This document shows, piece by piece, positions 24,365 to 35,346 of a DNA stretch of 47,782 nucleotides. The position numbers and the translations under genes are program-made. The stretch is from Saccoglossus kowalevskii (Eukaryota; Hemichordata; Enteropneusta; Harrimaniidae): positions 300,970 to 348,751 of the forward strand of contig NW_003134349.1 of the NCBI RefSeq assembly GCF_000003605.2, written 5' to 3'. The notes beneath the pieces were generated by a model. That model made no database searches. It was not told where the DNA came from and saw only the letters and a list, made by a program, of their open reading frames with translations. How positions within the stretch are numbered: position 1 is the first letter of the stretch; each line of letters starts with the position of its first letter.

Positions 24365-24722
24365 GTGAGTGTTCCGCGTTAAGAGACAACAATCTCGGCA
24401 GTGTGAACAAATGTGTCACATGAATCCGCGGGTTTCTGTTTTCATTTATATTCTGTCCGATTACATCAGTGAATTGTAAATCATCGGAAGTCGGTTCTCG
24501 GTGAACACGTTCACCGGACCCCGAACGCTCACGTTACAGCAAAATTAGTGCAAATTGGTTAGGACTGCGCGTTATGTCAAATACAACATTTAACCTCTAG
24601 ATCGCGGCGTAAAAGACATGTATGTAAGTGATCGTAACATGAATAGCTGAGATGTGATGACGCACTCAGATTATAAATACGTGGCAAAAACTACACATAA
24701 TTACGTAATTATAATGACCAAC

Positions 24723-24953
24723 CTCTGTGTCCATGTGAACTATATTCAGATTGTAGTCTCTTAGTAGGCCGCTGCGTTCATTCACATGCTCCACTCCGAG
24801 TTGTGTAGCCGGTAATTGGCCCTGTCCACCCGGCCAGGAGCCGGACATTGGATACAGTCCCAAAATGTAAAGCGGCGTGCTTGCCATGACAACGTGATGA
24901 GTGAGAGTAAGTAAAATAAAATAGGCAATGTGGTGTAATTTCAAACCAACCAT
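24723..24953 (-). CDS. GABA-B receptor-like protein, exon 1 (signal peptide and start of ligand domain)
   Basis: First coding exon, 77 codons from ATG 24953 down to 24723. The donor GTTGGT follows a GAG codon (phase 0). Residues 1-24 form a signal peptide: VGLK, then the hydrophobic AYFILLTLT, then a small-residue cleavage site near VVMA/S. Next comes PLYILGLYPMSGSWPGGQ, the family signature seen in GABBR1 as 'IGALFPMSGGWPGGQ', with Trp40 at the GABBR1b Trp65 position. PATQLGVEHVNER and DYNLNIVHMDTE follow, ending one residue before the conserved Cys that opens exon 2. I chose the inner Met at 24953 because its context (AAAATGG) is stronger and it gives a clean signal peptide. An upstream in-frame ATG at 24998 would add 15 residues. 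The in-frame stop further upstream is at 25022-25020. No acceptor was seen in that leader, so this looks like a true 5' exon. The product should be a plasma-membrane receptor. Confidence 0.93.
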
Positions 24954-24998
24954 TTTGTACGATATAACACTGAGTATCACCACTTCTTCCCAATCCAT

Positions 24999-26780
24999 TA
25001 AATTAATGCGATAATACAGTTACGGTAACGATGCAACACAAATGTAAGCGGCTAAAAGTACGATAGTTGGACAAAATTTAGCATCCTGTTTGATTTGATT
25101 TGTGACAAAATTACGTGTAACCCTTCATTCATTCGGCGTTGATTTAGTCCCAACAACTAGTTACATTCGCGGCGTATAGTACAGATCGAGTAATAATCTC
25201 ATGTCGTCTATAAATTCATTTCCCACCTTTTGTCCTGTAAATATGAATGCCGCCAAAGAAAAGTGCGCCCACCTTTTCCACCAAAGGTTTTCTAATTGTC
25301 ATCATTCGTGTTCATTTCATGGCTGGCCAGTTGCAATATTCGTACAGTCTTCGCAAAGAGGATTTTCCAATCCTACGTGCTTCCAAGAGTGTCAAGCAAT
25401 CTTCAGAGCAGAGAGAAAAAGTGAAACGTACATGTACTGGTTTCACTGGTGTGGTGTTGTGTTTGATCCCCGGTAGAAACTATTCTATAAAGATACTCAA
25501 ATATCCCAGATATACCGATATGTAACGCTGTAAATGTTTGCTATGAATCAAAACCAGAGCTGGTGCAAACGCTTCTTAAGTTAAGCGTCGCCTGTAACTG
25601 GTCGCCAATCTCAAGGTGTACTTGACAGTTCGGTCAAACAACATATCACGCCAGACGTCGACAGTCGTATTTCCATGCAAGCTTATTCCAAAGGTAACTA
25701 CAAAGCTACAGTGATACAACTTGACTAACCGAACCAGACAACAAACACAAACTGGTTTTCTGCTCAAGTGAGATAAATCATTCAATCGCAGCGCATGCGC
25801 ACTCGGTTCTTATTTTGTGTCATGCAGTTCACCTATTACGGTAGTCTTCGACAAGTGTTATTGGAGACGCTAGTCAACGTAGATACGTCTTCGCAATTCG
25901 TTATCAGTTTATTAATGTATGTGTCATGTTGAAACATAAACCACGTTGTCTCAAATTTCAAGGACAATTAATTGATTAGTTTTAATCACAAAGTCGTTTG
26001 GGAATTGAAATTACAAAATGCAAACACGTCTGTGAAATGTTGCCATGATATATGAATAAAACTGTACATATTACACTTATTGCTATTCTCTGACTTTCCA
26101 CTTTATATTACGCATGCAAGTGACAGTGGAAATAACATACCTAAACATAATCCCATTGGCTGTCGCACTCTGACGTCATATGTTCACATTTGTGGAAACA
26201 AGCAAGCGAATTTCAGATAACAAATGTGGCTTACCAATTGCAATCAGCAAATTATGGCTTGGGATCTGCTATGACAAAATTATCCTAGAGGTTTTTCATT
26301 AACCGGGACACATACATGTATATTTAATATCAAAATCAACGAACATCGGCGTTATTTTATCTTCAGATGCGAACTGCTGGTTCTTGCCAACCAGTCGCTG
26401 CGCCCGCACACGCGCGCGCGCAAACCGTAAGCTAGCGCAACAGTCTACAGGAAAAGTCCAAAATCATGAAAAACAAATGACTGACAAGATTCGAAAAAAA
26501 AACACACAATCCACATAAATACACAAAATAATAAAATTAGTAAAAATAGATATATGAACCACATTAAGTTATATCAGGTGTTTTGAAAAAGAATGAGCAT
26601 ATTCTGTGTCACATGTGGCACCCACCAGCTATCATTCCGAGACATAATGAACTGAATTCTGCATGAAACCAGATATTCAGCCGAAAATATACGGACACAA
26701 TATCGTGGCGTTACATCTAGTGGCATGTGGCAAAGCTATTGCATTTGGTGTGTTGAATATGCGAACAATATTATGCTATT
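24999..26780. other. Upstream flank of the receptor gene
   Basis: This should contain the receptor 5' UTR and promoter (minus strand). I see no convincing TATA box. A full palindromic CRE-type TGACGTCA lies at 26171-26178, about 1.2 kb upstream of the start codon. Overlapping plus-strand ORFs of 91 and 92 codons (25201-25476 and 25247-25525) have raised GC but no recognisable domain. A CA/CG dinucleotide run sits near 26408-26422. No conserved exon was seen. Confidence 0.5.
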
Positions 26781-27015
26781 GAATCTGGTGCCGTGTATTT
26801 CGTTAGATGAAAAATCAAAACCACTAATACGCATGTGCAATAATGTTTATTGTACGTACCAAATAAACCAGTGCTCATGCGCATTAGAAACAATTAATCG
26901 AACGAATACTCAGAAGTGTGCTACAAGAACAGCGGATTCAGTTCGTGATAAATCGTAGTCCAATGTGTTCATCAACGTGCAGTATTAAACAACAATATTA
27001 AAATGTTCTCATCTT
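26780..27015 (+). repeat. Dispersed repeat family C, copy 1
   Basis: Defined by comparison within the window. Shared blocks are AAATCAAAACCACTAATACG, CATGTGCA..TGTTTATTGTACGTACC, CCAGTGC.CATGCGCATTAGA, GAACGAATA, CGATAAATC.TA.TCCAAT, and a tail near TGTTCTC. Related copies lie at 29722, 30300 (inverted) and 37205. Short ORFs in copies 1 and 3 share the translation KSKPLIRMC..YCTYQ.NQ only because the DNA is shared. No transposase or terminal repeat was identified, so the class (SINE, MITE or LINE tail) is unknown. Confidence 0.72.
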
Positions 27016-29720
27016 AAACACACACTTTTCAATGAATAAAGAGATGTTTCTACTACTAATAAAAAAAAATGATTGATAGTGTTAAATTACCAGAGTTCAA
27101 ATAAAAAAATTGACATGGGTTGCGCAGGCTAAAAATGCTGAATTCTAACAATAATTCTGGATACTGATATCTATATCCTAATGTTAACGCTTCTTAAGAC
27201 AATTTAACATTTGTGTGTTATCTTAACAGTCATCTGAGTAAATTAATTTGAAATAATGGATTTAACAACTTCACAAGTTGTAAGTAATATGTGTTCTAAG
27301 AATACAAACATTATCCGGAAAGTATACATCATTCCTAAAATTATTTTATGCGTTCCTATCATAATGTTTAGTACATGCTTTGATCTCACACACTGTACAA
27401 ACACACTTCATACATCGTCATGGTTTAGATAATAAAAGCATCCATACACGTCCCAAATTGCGATCACACGTCATATCCGGAGGTCAATGTCACTACTGAT
27501 TCAAAACAAGCACTAATTTCAATATCAGTTCACATTTAGACACCCAATTTGGCGTGCATTCATCTATATGTACAAACAACGGGAAACTCTTTCGTTGCAC
27601 GCGGGCAATTAGAGCCAGTGATCTCCACGAGATCTACTCTCGATCGATGCAACACAATTAAAGAATAATAGGGGTATATTTAGACGGTAAAAGACGACGC
27701 CGTACAATCATAGCTCATTGACACGGTACATGAAAGTGGATCATTATCATGACATGATTCGTGGATAGCATTTAGAATGAAGCAGTGACAATAATGAAGG
27801 TTACTGCAATAAAGTTTTAACATGTGATTAAGTGAGCCAGTATTTGTTGACGTTGTTGCAATTCAGAATTTGTATTAACTTGTTCTCGGCGTGACACCTG
27901 TAGTTTGTATGACGATAAACGATGATCCAGGTCGTCTTTTACACTTCTGATAGCACATGCCTGGGTATACTAATTATCAATCAACACTACCAGAAACAAT
28001 GACAAATTATTTGAGATAAAGTCTTGCAAATATACTTGAAAATAAAAAAAATACAACTATTAAGAAATTATTTAATGAAACAAATCTGCAAATATCAGCA
28101 CTGTGAATAAAACTTATCGGTTTGAATCTTTAATCGCAAAAAGGACTTATATTTTCTTTCAAATTGCGTTATACAAAAACGACGGCTGATGATGATTTAT
28201 GCGATAGCGCAGTGCCGACGGTTTGCGGCAATTGTTTGCGATAAATATTAGGCCTCTGTATGAAATACACTGAGATGAGTTCAATTTATATCCTATCATA
28301 TGCACCTGATTTCATTTGACTGTACTGCCGCTTTCTATAAGGAAGAACTTGGTAATCACATGTACTATAATAGTCTGTCCTTCAATATAAACTGCCGACC
28401 AATAGCGAGCAATAATTCCAAAAATCGTCTTTTAGCCTTTTAAGCGGATGACTATTATTGACATTAACGACAGGAAAGTAACTAAACTCGCAGAAATTTC
28501 ATTTGCAAAACAAGACAGTGAACAACCCAGACATAGCGCCATACAACTGCATAGCTTAGTCTTTTCGGTTCACTGTCAGCCAATATATACACTTGGGTGG
28601 GTAACAAACGTTGTCTTACATTGAGTTACGTTTACTCTTGAGGTGATCTTTTCAATGCGTAATCGGATTTATTATGTCATTACCATTACATGGTATATGG
28701 ATTAGTTCAACTTGCCCGGGTGATGCGTATCTGCTGATTGCCTCATGGTACACTCGACATGTCAAACATGGTTATATAACAGTGATGGTTGTAAATAAAT
28801 TCCCGTCGTGATAACTGTCTATGGGGTTTGATTCGTGCCAACAGCGCTCGTGTCATTATTATTCGACATAACGATCAGACGAGTTTATACACGGTAAATA
28901 AACGCAAATAAAGGTACCTATAATACGTCAAAATTGTCATCGAAAGTATGGCACAATCTATAAAATGTTTATTGCATGAATGTTCGAGTGTTTGTTTGTG
29001 TGTTTGTTTGTTTGTTTGCTGCCACTGTACATTACTCCCGTTTGGATGATACGCCTTGGTCTCTAGCTCACCGAAGGGCGCATACTAATGAATTCCCCTG
29101 GAATTCAATTTAATAGCAATATTGAGTTTGAAAACACCAATGTGTTGCGATACAGCTCAATGCAAGACGCGGTATTTTATTTAACAGTCGCGTGAATCTC
29201 AGATACCTAAGTAAAAATTAATGTAGCTGTCTGGCAAGGTTGAACTTCAATCAAGATGGTTAAAATATCCCAATCCCTGAAAGTCAACAAATGACTGTTA
29301 ATTGCGTTCACTCAATTTAATGTGAGAGGGTGGATAATCTAATTACATCATTATATTTCAGAGTGGTCTATACTTCCGTGAAAACGATTACTCCAGTGGC
29401 TAATTTAATATCCTTTGTGACGCATCATTAGATTGAATGTAGACGAGTTAACAAGACTCGAAAAGTACCTTTCAATTTAGAAACAAAAACTAGTTTGTTT
29501 GTAATGAAGAAGTTTTGTTAAATAGTAATGATTTTGTTGTTGTCAACGTAAAATATATCATGGTTCACAAAGCCAGCTAAGTAGAGTGATTACCTTCAAC
29601 AATAGATATTTATGATTCTTCAAGATCTTATAATATTTAAATATATATATATATATCGAATCGAACTATGATTTATCATAAACTTAAAACGTTGCGTTTG
29701 TAGGACAGCAGTAATCTTTA
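27016..29720. other. Intergenic stretch, no gene seen
   Basis: AT-rich sequence with no recognisable exon on either strand. It contains the TTTG microsatellite at 28990-29019 and an (AT)n run at 29641-29656. Confidence 0.6.
28990..29019 (+). repeat. (TTTG)n microsatellite
   Basis: An interrupted TTTG/TGTG run with about seven tetranucleotide units. Confidence 0.95.
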
Positions 29721-29721
29721 G

Positions 29722-29955
29722 ATTAACAATCAAAACCATTAATATAATGTACACTGATTGTTATTGTATGTACCAAGACAACTACTGTACATACGCTTTA
29801 GATAGTTTTTTGATGGTTGCTACAAGAGCAGTTTTTGTAGTTCATGATGAATCAATGTATTTTTTGACATACATTATTAAATAACAACACCAACAAATTA
29901 CATGTTCCCGTCCATAATGCGTCTTTAACAAGAACATGGTTAAAAAAGACGCATT
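29722..29955 (+). repeat. Dispersed repeat family C, copy 2
   Basis: The copy begins CAATCAAAACCATTAATATA. It then has TTGTTATTGTATGTACC, GCTACAAGAGCAG (shared with copy 1), ATGATGAATCAATGTA, a stretch of repeated TTAAATAACAACA, and ATGTTCCCGTCCATAATGCG, the tail shared with copy 4. It is diverged but the blocks are collinear. Confidence 0.65.
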
Positions 29956-30299
29956 TATTTGAATGTAATCTAAGCATATAACGTTATAATAAAGTTCTTC
30001 ATATTTAGTTAATTACATTGATGTTTAACTTTCCTCAGTTTTGTTTTTTTCAAATTTGGAAGGTATTGTTTTTTTCAGACTTATCTTCACATAACAGTTT
30101 ACATTGAAATCAACAAATCTAACTAAATATATTTCATCGAATATACGGTTTCTTGGATTCTTGTGCTGTCCATTTAGCTACCATGTTATTTAGTTAATTT
30201 GAATGTTCGCTGACGTATACTAACGACGCAAAATAATGATTATTATTGTCGATCGATACTATATATTGGAAGATACCCTGGACAATGATTCACCATACA

Positions 30300-30435
30300 C
30301 CCGTCTAAACATTCGTTCAATGAATCAATGCAATTCTTTAATACGCACTTGAATTGATTGTGTTGGTACGTACAATAACATCCACTGCACATGCGTATAA
30401 GTGGTTTCGATTTCTGATGTAACGAATACTGCAGT
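30300..30435 (-). repeat. Dispersed repeat family C, copy 3 (inverted, head part only)
   Basis: Read on the minus strand it gives CATCAGAAATCGAAACCACT, TATACGCATGTGCAGTGGAT, GTTATTGTACGTACCAACAC, GTGCGTATTAAAGAATTGCA and TGAACGAATG, collinear with the first half of copies 1 and 4. The tail blocks are absent here. A tail-like fragment in plus orientation (ACGATAAATCATAGACCCAT) occurs at about 30840-30895. Confidence 0.68.
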
Positions 30436-30458
30436 ATTTCCTGCAATCACGCAAAATT

Positions 30459-30780
30459 GCAGACTGGCGGCCATTTTGTTTTAATAAATGCTGTTCTAGA
30501 GACAAGCAATGACCTGTCATGTTCAAACTTCATATATATATCATGACACATATGACAATTTAATTCAAGATGGCCGAATGGCGACCATTTTAATGTTAAA
30601 AATGATCAAAATCTGGCATTTCTTCCATTCCGTACTCAGATCTCAGTTGTGTATGGACGGAGTTTGTTCAAACATCGGACATTATAGGACATGAATGCAA
30701 AGCTGGTTTTTCAGATCGGATTTAAAATGGCTGCCTGATGGCCAATTTTTAACAAGTTTTTGACATTCTCTGACTAACGT
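30459..30780 (+). repeat. Degenerate tandem repeat with ATGGCxxxxxATGGC core, about 155-bp spacing
   Basis: Three related blocks: GCAGACTGGCGGCCATTTTG at 30459, CAAGATGGCCGAATGGCGAC at about 30568, and AAAATGGCTGCCTGATGGCC at about 30724. The last two are each preceded by related sequence (TGTTCAAAC...ATGACA / ...GGACATG) and followed by TTTTAA.GTTAAAAAT / TTTTTAACAAGTT. It is an old duplication with no coding potential that I accept. Confidence 0.55.
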
Positions 30781-30899
30781 TAGCTTTTTTTTTAAATTGA
30801 GAACGCACAGGGACTATGTAATGCAATTGCTTGTTAGTTTACGATAAATCATAGACCCATTTGGTCTACAGTGTAGAGTGTCGAATAACAATTATAAAA

Positions 30900-31640
30900 A
30901 GTAAGTGTTTTGAAACAAATTGCTTTTTGAAAATGTATCTAATTCAGCAAAAGATTAAATAAAACAAGGTTTAAATTGTGCATTGAGACAAACTCGCTAA
31001 AATGGTATATAGCTATTTAAAAGTCAGTTTATGTAAGTCACAGTACATAACTTGCAACAATAATACTCGTACATAGTCAGTTCTACAGCAAGCGCTACTA
31101 TTCGCTACCTCTTATACAAGACGAAGGGAAACAACCACCGTAGCCACTGACATCAATTCTAACATCATTATATTAAGCCATATTTTTGATTGATTGCCGC
31201 TCTCCCAAACACAAACTTAAATATTAAATACTGTATAATCACACATCTCGTTACCTACGTCAGTACCATAGGTGAAATGAGCAAACTTTCCTCTCACAGG
31301 TCTCCGTATTCGCTGATTACTACATTGCCCTCGGTTGTACCATGTACATTGTCGTCGGCAAACGCTTTGATGCTCGCCGACAGTTGTCCATTGCAAAGCA
31401 GCATACACTTTGAACAAACAACCTTATCGGGCGAAATCGTGTTTTTTTCTCTCACTTTATAAGGTTTTTATTATGTGTGTTATCCCGTTTTGTTTCGTTT
31501 CGTCGATTACAATAAGCCGCATATAGAAAGTCATTCCCCAGAATCATTCACACTTCCAAACAACGAATGACACCAACAGGAGTTGCATACATAGTAACTT
31601 GTTTGAGTTGATCACACTCCACTTGATTGCAAAAAAAACG
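30900..31640. other. Intergenic stretch, no gene seen
   Basis: At 31217-31440 all frames are unusually open and moderately CpG-rich (a 66-codon minus-strand ORF and a 90-codon plus-strand ORF overlap). No domain or clear exon boundary is visible. The rest is AT-rich. Confidence 0.5.
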
Positions 31641-31659
31641 GCAGAGAATGCTCGAAATA

Positions 31660-31800
31660 TGGGGTAGGATGTTCTCAATATGTGTCTGAAATAGGGGGTG
31701 TATTTTTCTTTAATATGTCTGCTCTAGGGGGTACTAAATTTACATTGCGTCCGCAATAGGGGGTATGGTTTGCCAATGTGCTGCCAACCCTAGGGGCCTA
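31660..31800. repeat. 33-bp tandem repeat with TAGGGGGT core, five units
   Basis: The core occurs at 31660 (TGGGGT), 31692, 31725, 31757 (TAGGGGGT) and 31791 (TAGGGGCC), spaced 32, 33, 32 and 34 bp. Spacers share ATGTxTGC/TGCGTCCGCAA-like sequence but have drifted, while the G run is the best-kept part. Confidence 0.85.
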
Positions 31801-31864
31801 TATTTTTTTAGCAAGAACGCACATGGTGTAAGGTTTTAATATAGAGTGCCCCCCGGGTAATTAG

Positions 31865-33140
31865 TGTACAACCATGAACGGCTTATTGGGCCAAAGGTTA
31901 CATTGTTTGGGTTGCCATAGCTGTTGAAGTGTAATGAGTTTCTTATTAAAAACATTGTATATCACGATAATAAGAACAAGTCATTCACTACTGAACCTTC
32001 GATCAGTGCACTCCCTAAAAATCAAATGCCCATCAACCGACCTTCCACACACAAAAACACACATTATACACGCATACAGGAAGAGGGTGTGTTGATGGAT
32101 ATGTTACAGCACAAAATACCATATAAAACATATATTACTTGAAAATATGACAAAATGCGAAATGTCTGTCTGTCCTATGGCATGGAGTTATGCTCACACA
32201 TAAACAAAATGCCCATCTTAATAACTGCAAAAATCTTAAATCCTTACTACAAATTTTTGCTTTGAAATAATTTGAATTGCGAATGGAGGTATGCACATTG
32301 CATTATGTGTGGTTTAAATCGGGGAATTTTATTTTGAAAGGCGATTATAAAGTGGCTCATCATTTTGGGGTTTACAAGCAGTTAACTAGAAAATGTTTAC
32401 TTTATTGCGAATATTTTTGGATATATATACTCACTACGACATGTGTTGATTGGTTCAGTAAGTTATTTCGGGGATTGTATGTACTAGTATGGACTCCATG
32501 TGTGTTGCTCGCTAACTTGAGTTGTTTGTATTAACATGCTGTGTATCAGCTGAAAACATCTGTGGTCGGCACACGTGACTCAAACGACATCCGATTTAAT
32601 CAAAATCAGGTAATTAAACGAGAATGTTACAAACGGATTGAGTTGAGAATAACACTCCCCAAAGGTAGTTAAGATGAAATAAACTTGAAATTGCTCGTAT
32701 ACCCATAACCTCGTTTGTAAGAGGTTCTGTGATTGGTCAGGTTAAGAGAATTTCAGTTTTCGGTTGGTTAGATAATTTTTTTTTAAAGAGAAAATAACAT
32801 CTTATTTTCATAATTGACTCTAATAAAATGAAAACATAGGTCGAGGAGAATACAGATAATGTGAAACGTTCAGTGGAATGGTTTCGCGATTGGATTTGTG
32901 TCGATGTAGCATACATCAGTACCACGTCAGAATGCCGTTTATAAAGAGTGTGATTGGTAGAAACACATGCGTCATATTGAACAAAACCCACAAATTGTTA
33001 GACATGTTTAACAAATCTGAACACAAATCAATGTGAAAAGCCATCTTCTGACACCCAATGAGAGCAGTGTACACATGCCAAAAACCTTCAACACTGTCAA
33101 TGAAATGACGTATTTAGGTAATTTAGAAGTGTCGAATTTA
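31865..33140. other. Intergenic stretch, no gene seen
   Basis: Contains an 85-codon plus-strand open frame at 32277-32534 and an 84-codon minus-strand ORF at 32737-32991. Neither shows a domain or convincing exon signals. Otherwise AT-rich unique-looking sequence. Confidence 0.5.
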
Positions 33141-33141
33141 G

Positions 33142-33600
33142 TTACCGCATTGATTTTTTTATGATAGCGATCGATGTTTTTTTAAACAACGTATCATCCC
33201 ATAGTGGATTACATTTTTGCCAATTTCCACGTTCTACTTTTTTTTGAAAATTATGGTCGAACCAACGAGACCACGTGATTGTATTAGAAATATAAAAGCA
33301 GGTCGCCTGTTCTGGGTAATCATATGATGCACAAGGAGGACTTGACGGATGTCGATAATCTCCTTGTCTTGTTGTTACAGTTGTTTGATTTGAAAATGAG
33401 TTTGCTGATGTCATGCTTTGCAATGACAGGTACCATTGAATCAAGGCGCCTGTCAACTTCAATATTTCAACAAAATATATACGCTGATGAGCACATGTCA
33501 TCAATATGTCGATCAGTGCAGATATCAAACCTCGATATACTCCAGAGCGACGCAATATGCGATTCCAACCAATAGCTTTACACAGGTGCCAATATACCAA
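33142..33600 (-). other. Unassigned 152-codon open frame (longest in window)
   Basis: This ORF starts at ATG 33600 and has no domain I recognise. The interior is Ser/Thr/Gln-rich and the C-terminus Lys-rich. Plus-strand frames over the same bases are also open for 83 to 129 codons, which points to a locally stop-poor composition and not to selection. There is no neighbouring exon and no poly(A) context that would support a retrocopy. Confidence 0.15.
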
Positions 33601-34433
33601 TATGTATATACTGAGAATCGATTTGTTTTATTCTTCCCCGGGAATCCGAGCGGAGCATATGAATCGCCGTACGATCGATGCATTGTTACATTATTCATAA
33701 TTCAAGAAAAATACACTTCAAATCCCTTTCTATTTTCGTTTAATTGGGTTGAATTTGGACGATGTAGGATACTTGAATGTCCCTGGCCATCCACGATTAT
33801 ACGGCGGGTATATATATACATATGATTTGGACACTGATTACAATTCTCTTATTTTATCTGCATCATTGCTAATGTTGTCCCTAGCAACAACTAACGATGT
33901 CATTCCCATATTTCAATGATAAAGGCACGTTTATTTTATTTTCAGTTAAATTTTGATATGAGGATAAAAGCCATCAGTCACCCTGCCGCTTCCAATTACC
34001 CATTTCCAATTTTTCGCTATTCGGAGCAACGTCTTAATTTATTGTTACTATGCATTGGAATAGTTATTTACTAAAGCTAAATGCTGACAATTCTGCTCAG
34101 CTCTGTGAGTCAATGTATTAATGTTTCTTGTCATTTTCAACACATTATATTGCGCTGTGACGTCACATGATCAAACGAACCGATAAAATACACTAATTCG
34201 GAATTCACTGTCATGTAGTATTGTTTGTCATAGTACCTAATGGATGTCACAAACTAAACCAGTGAGCGTGAGAGTCAGTCGTGCTTGAATTAGAATTCGT
34301 AAAAGTCAAGACAATAACATTAGCAGTGGTTGCTATGTTCTATTGGTTTGTAAAATTGTGCTTTTAAGGTCACCAATCGGTGGCGCTATACTCCCTCATT
34401 CACCATTGTGTTGTGGTGGCACAAACTGTAACT

Positions 34434-34577
34434 TTAAAGCGGGGAGTCGTCACCTACGCATGCGTCAGACGCATAACGTTTCGATTCGTTGTTTATAAAC
34501 AAGCGTTTGCCCATGAGCCTTTGCGTTTTTAGCATGCGTTGTTATCGTCGCTTGGGACTCAATCCCCAACGACCCTT
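34434..34577. mobile_element. MITE family B, copy 1
   Basis: Starts TTAAAGCGGGGAGTCGTCAC, followed by TACGCATGCGTCAG. The interior has GTTTATAAACAAGCGTTTGC, CCATGAG and GCGTTGTTATCGTCGCTTGG GACTCAAT. The copy at 45565 carries the same blocks in reverse complement. The right boundary (near GACCCTTCTGCT) is worn. The TTAAAG end and the CGTCGCT..GA(G/C)TC core echo family A, so the two families look related. Confidence 0.78.
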
Positions 34578-34579
34578 CT

Positions 34580-35340
34580 GCTATAAACATTATCAACAAA
34601 AAAGTTTGTTTTTCAGAAATATCCTACAAAGCTAGTTCATAGTTACTGATATCTAAAATAATTTGTCTTTTATTGTATTAAACGTTTTGACTAAGAAGTA
34701 AAACGGGGCTGACCTTAAAAATTGAATTTTCAGAAGTCTTGTACCCACACGGAACAATGGTTCATGGAACGATGTTTTTTTCTACCGAGCCCTGTATGGT
34801 CTCAGTCGTGTCTTTAATCGTGTGTCTATGCTAATGAGTAATGTGACGAGGCGAGTCAGGTCACTGTGAACGATTTTCATTATCGTCTGTTGTTGTATTT
34901 TTCAGAAGATGGCGATCGACAGTTATCTCAGCATCTAATGTCAACCTTTCATTTTTAAAAGCGTTTCATGTAACCGCATGTCACAAATAATTAATGAGTA
35001 CGCCATTGAATTGACCAGTTCGTAATATTTTCTGCTCCATTGTGAAGTGTATATAAATTGACACTACAATGAGAGGACTGGTCTGAAGAGGGCGCTACTC
35101 AACTTAATTTCTGTGCAACGGTATAGTCATTGTAATTATTATCTATTATTAACGATTCTATTGTGTGCATTTAATACTGAGCTAAAATAAAATGTTTTCA
35201 TGGATTCACATGGACAACTCTGCAAATGCATGTTGTAATTCAGTTATAGTTGTCTTGTTGTGGAGCATTGTACACATGTATGGAAGGTGTCAAGTGAGTT
35301 CATACAAAAATGTATTTATACCCCGCTCCCTCAAAATTGA
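34580..35340. other. Intergenic stretch, no gene seen
   Basis: AT-rich sequence between two MITEs. Short ORFs such as 35192-35377 have no recognisable features. Confidence 0.5.
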
Positions 35341-35346
35341 CAAATT

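Larger units (their letters stand above)
6901..24722 (-). other. Receptor intron 1 (about 17.8 kb, with one assembly gap)
   Basis: Intron between exons 1 and 2, donor GTTGGT and acceptor TCCACAG. Its contents are MITE A copies at 9592 and 23213, a CpG-dense patch at 9955-10065, a poly-C run of 11 at 12305-12315 and another at 13429-13439, (AT)n at 15984-16002, the N gap at 19069-19118, a 35-nt palindrome at 19417-19451, and a weak plus-strand exon candidate at 24313-24364. The rest is AT-rich unique-looking sequence with no exon I can recognise on either strand. An exon hidden by the gap is not needed, because exons 1 and 2 join in frame at the expected residue. Confidence 0.8.

Noticed and set aside
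25201..25525. Overlapping 91- and 92-codon ORFs divergent from receptor exon 1
   Set aside because: There is no recognised domain, and two overlapping frames are equally open, which indicates composition and not coding. Kept only as a remark in the flank annotation.
26725..30446. Apparent small protein family sharing KSKPLIRMC..YCTYQ.NQ (26725-26958 plus, 30243-30446 minus)
   Set aside because: The similarity comes from dispersed repeat family C at DNA level. The frames are not kept in the other copies.
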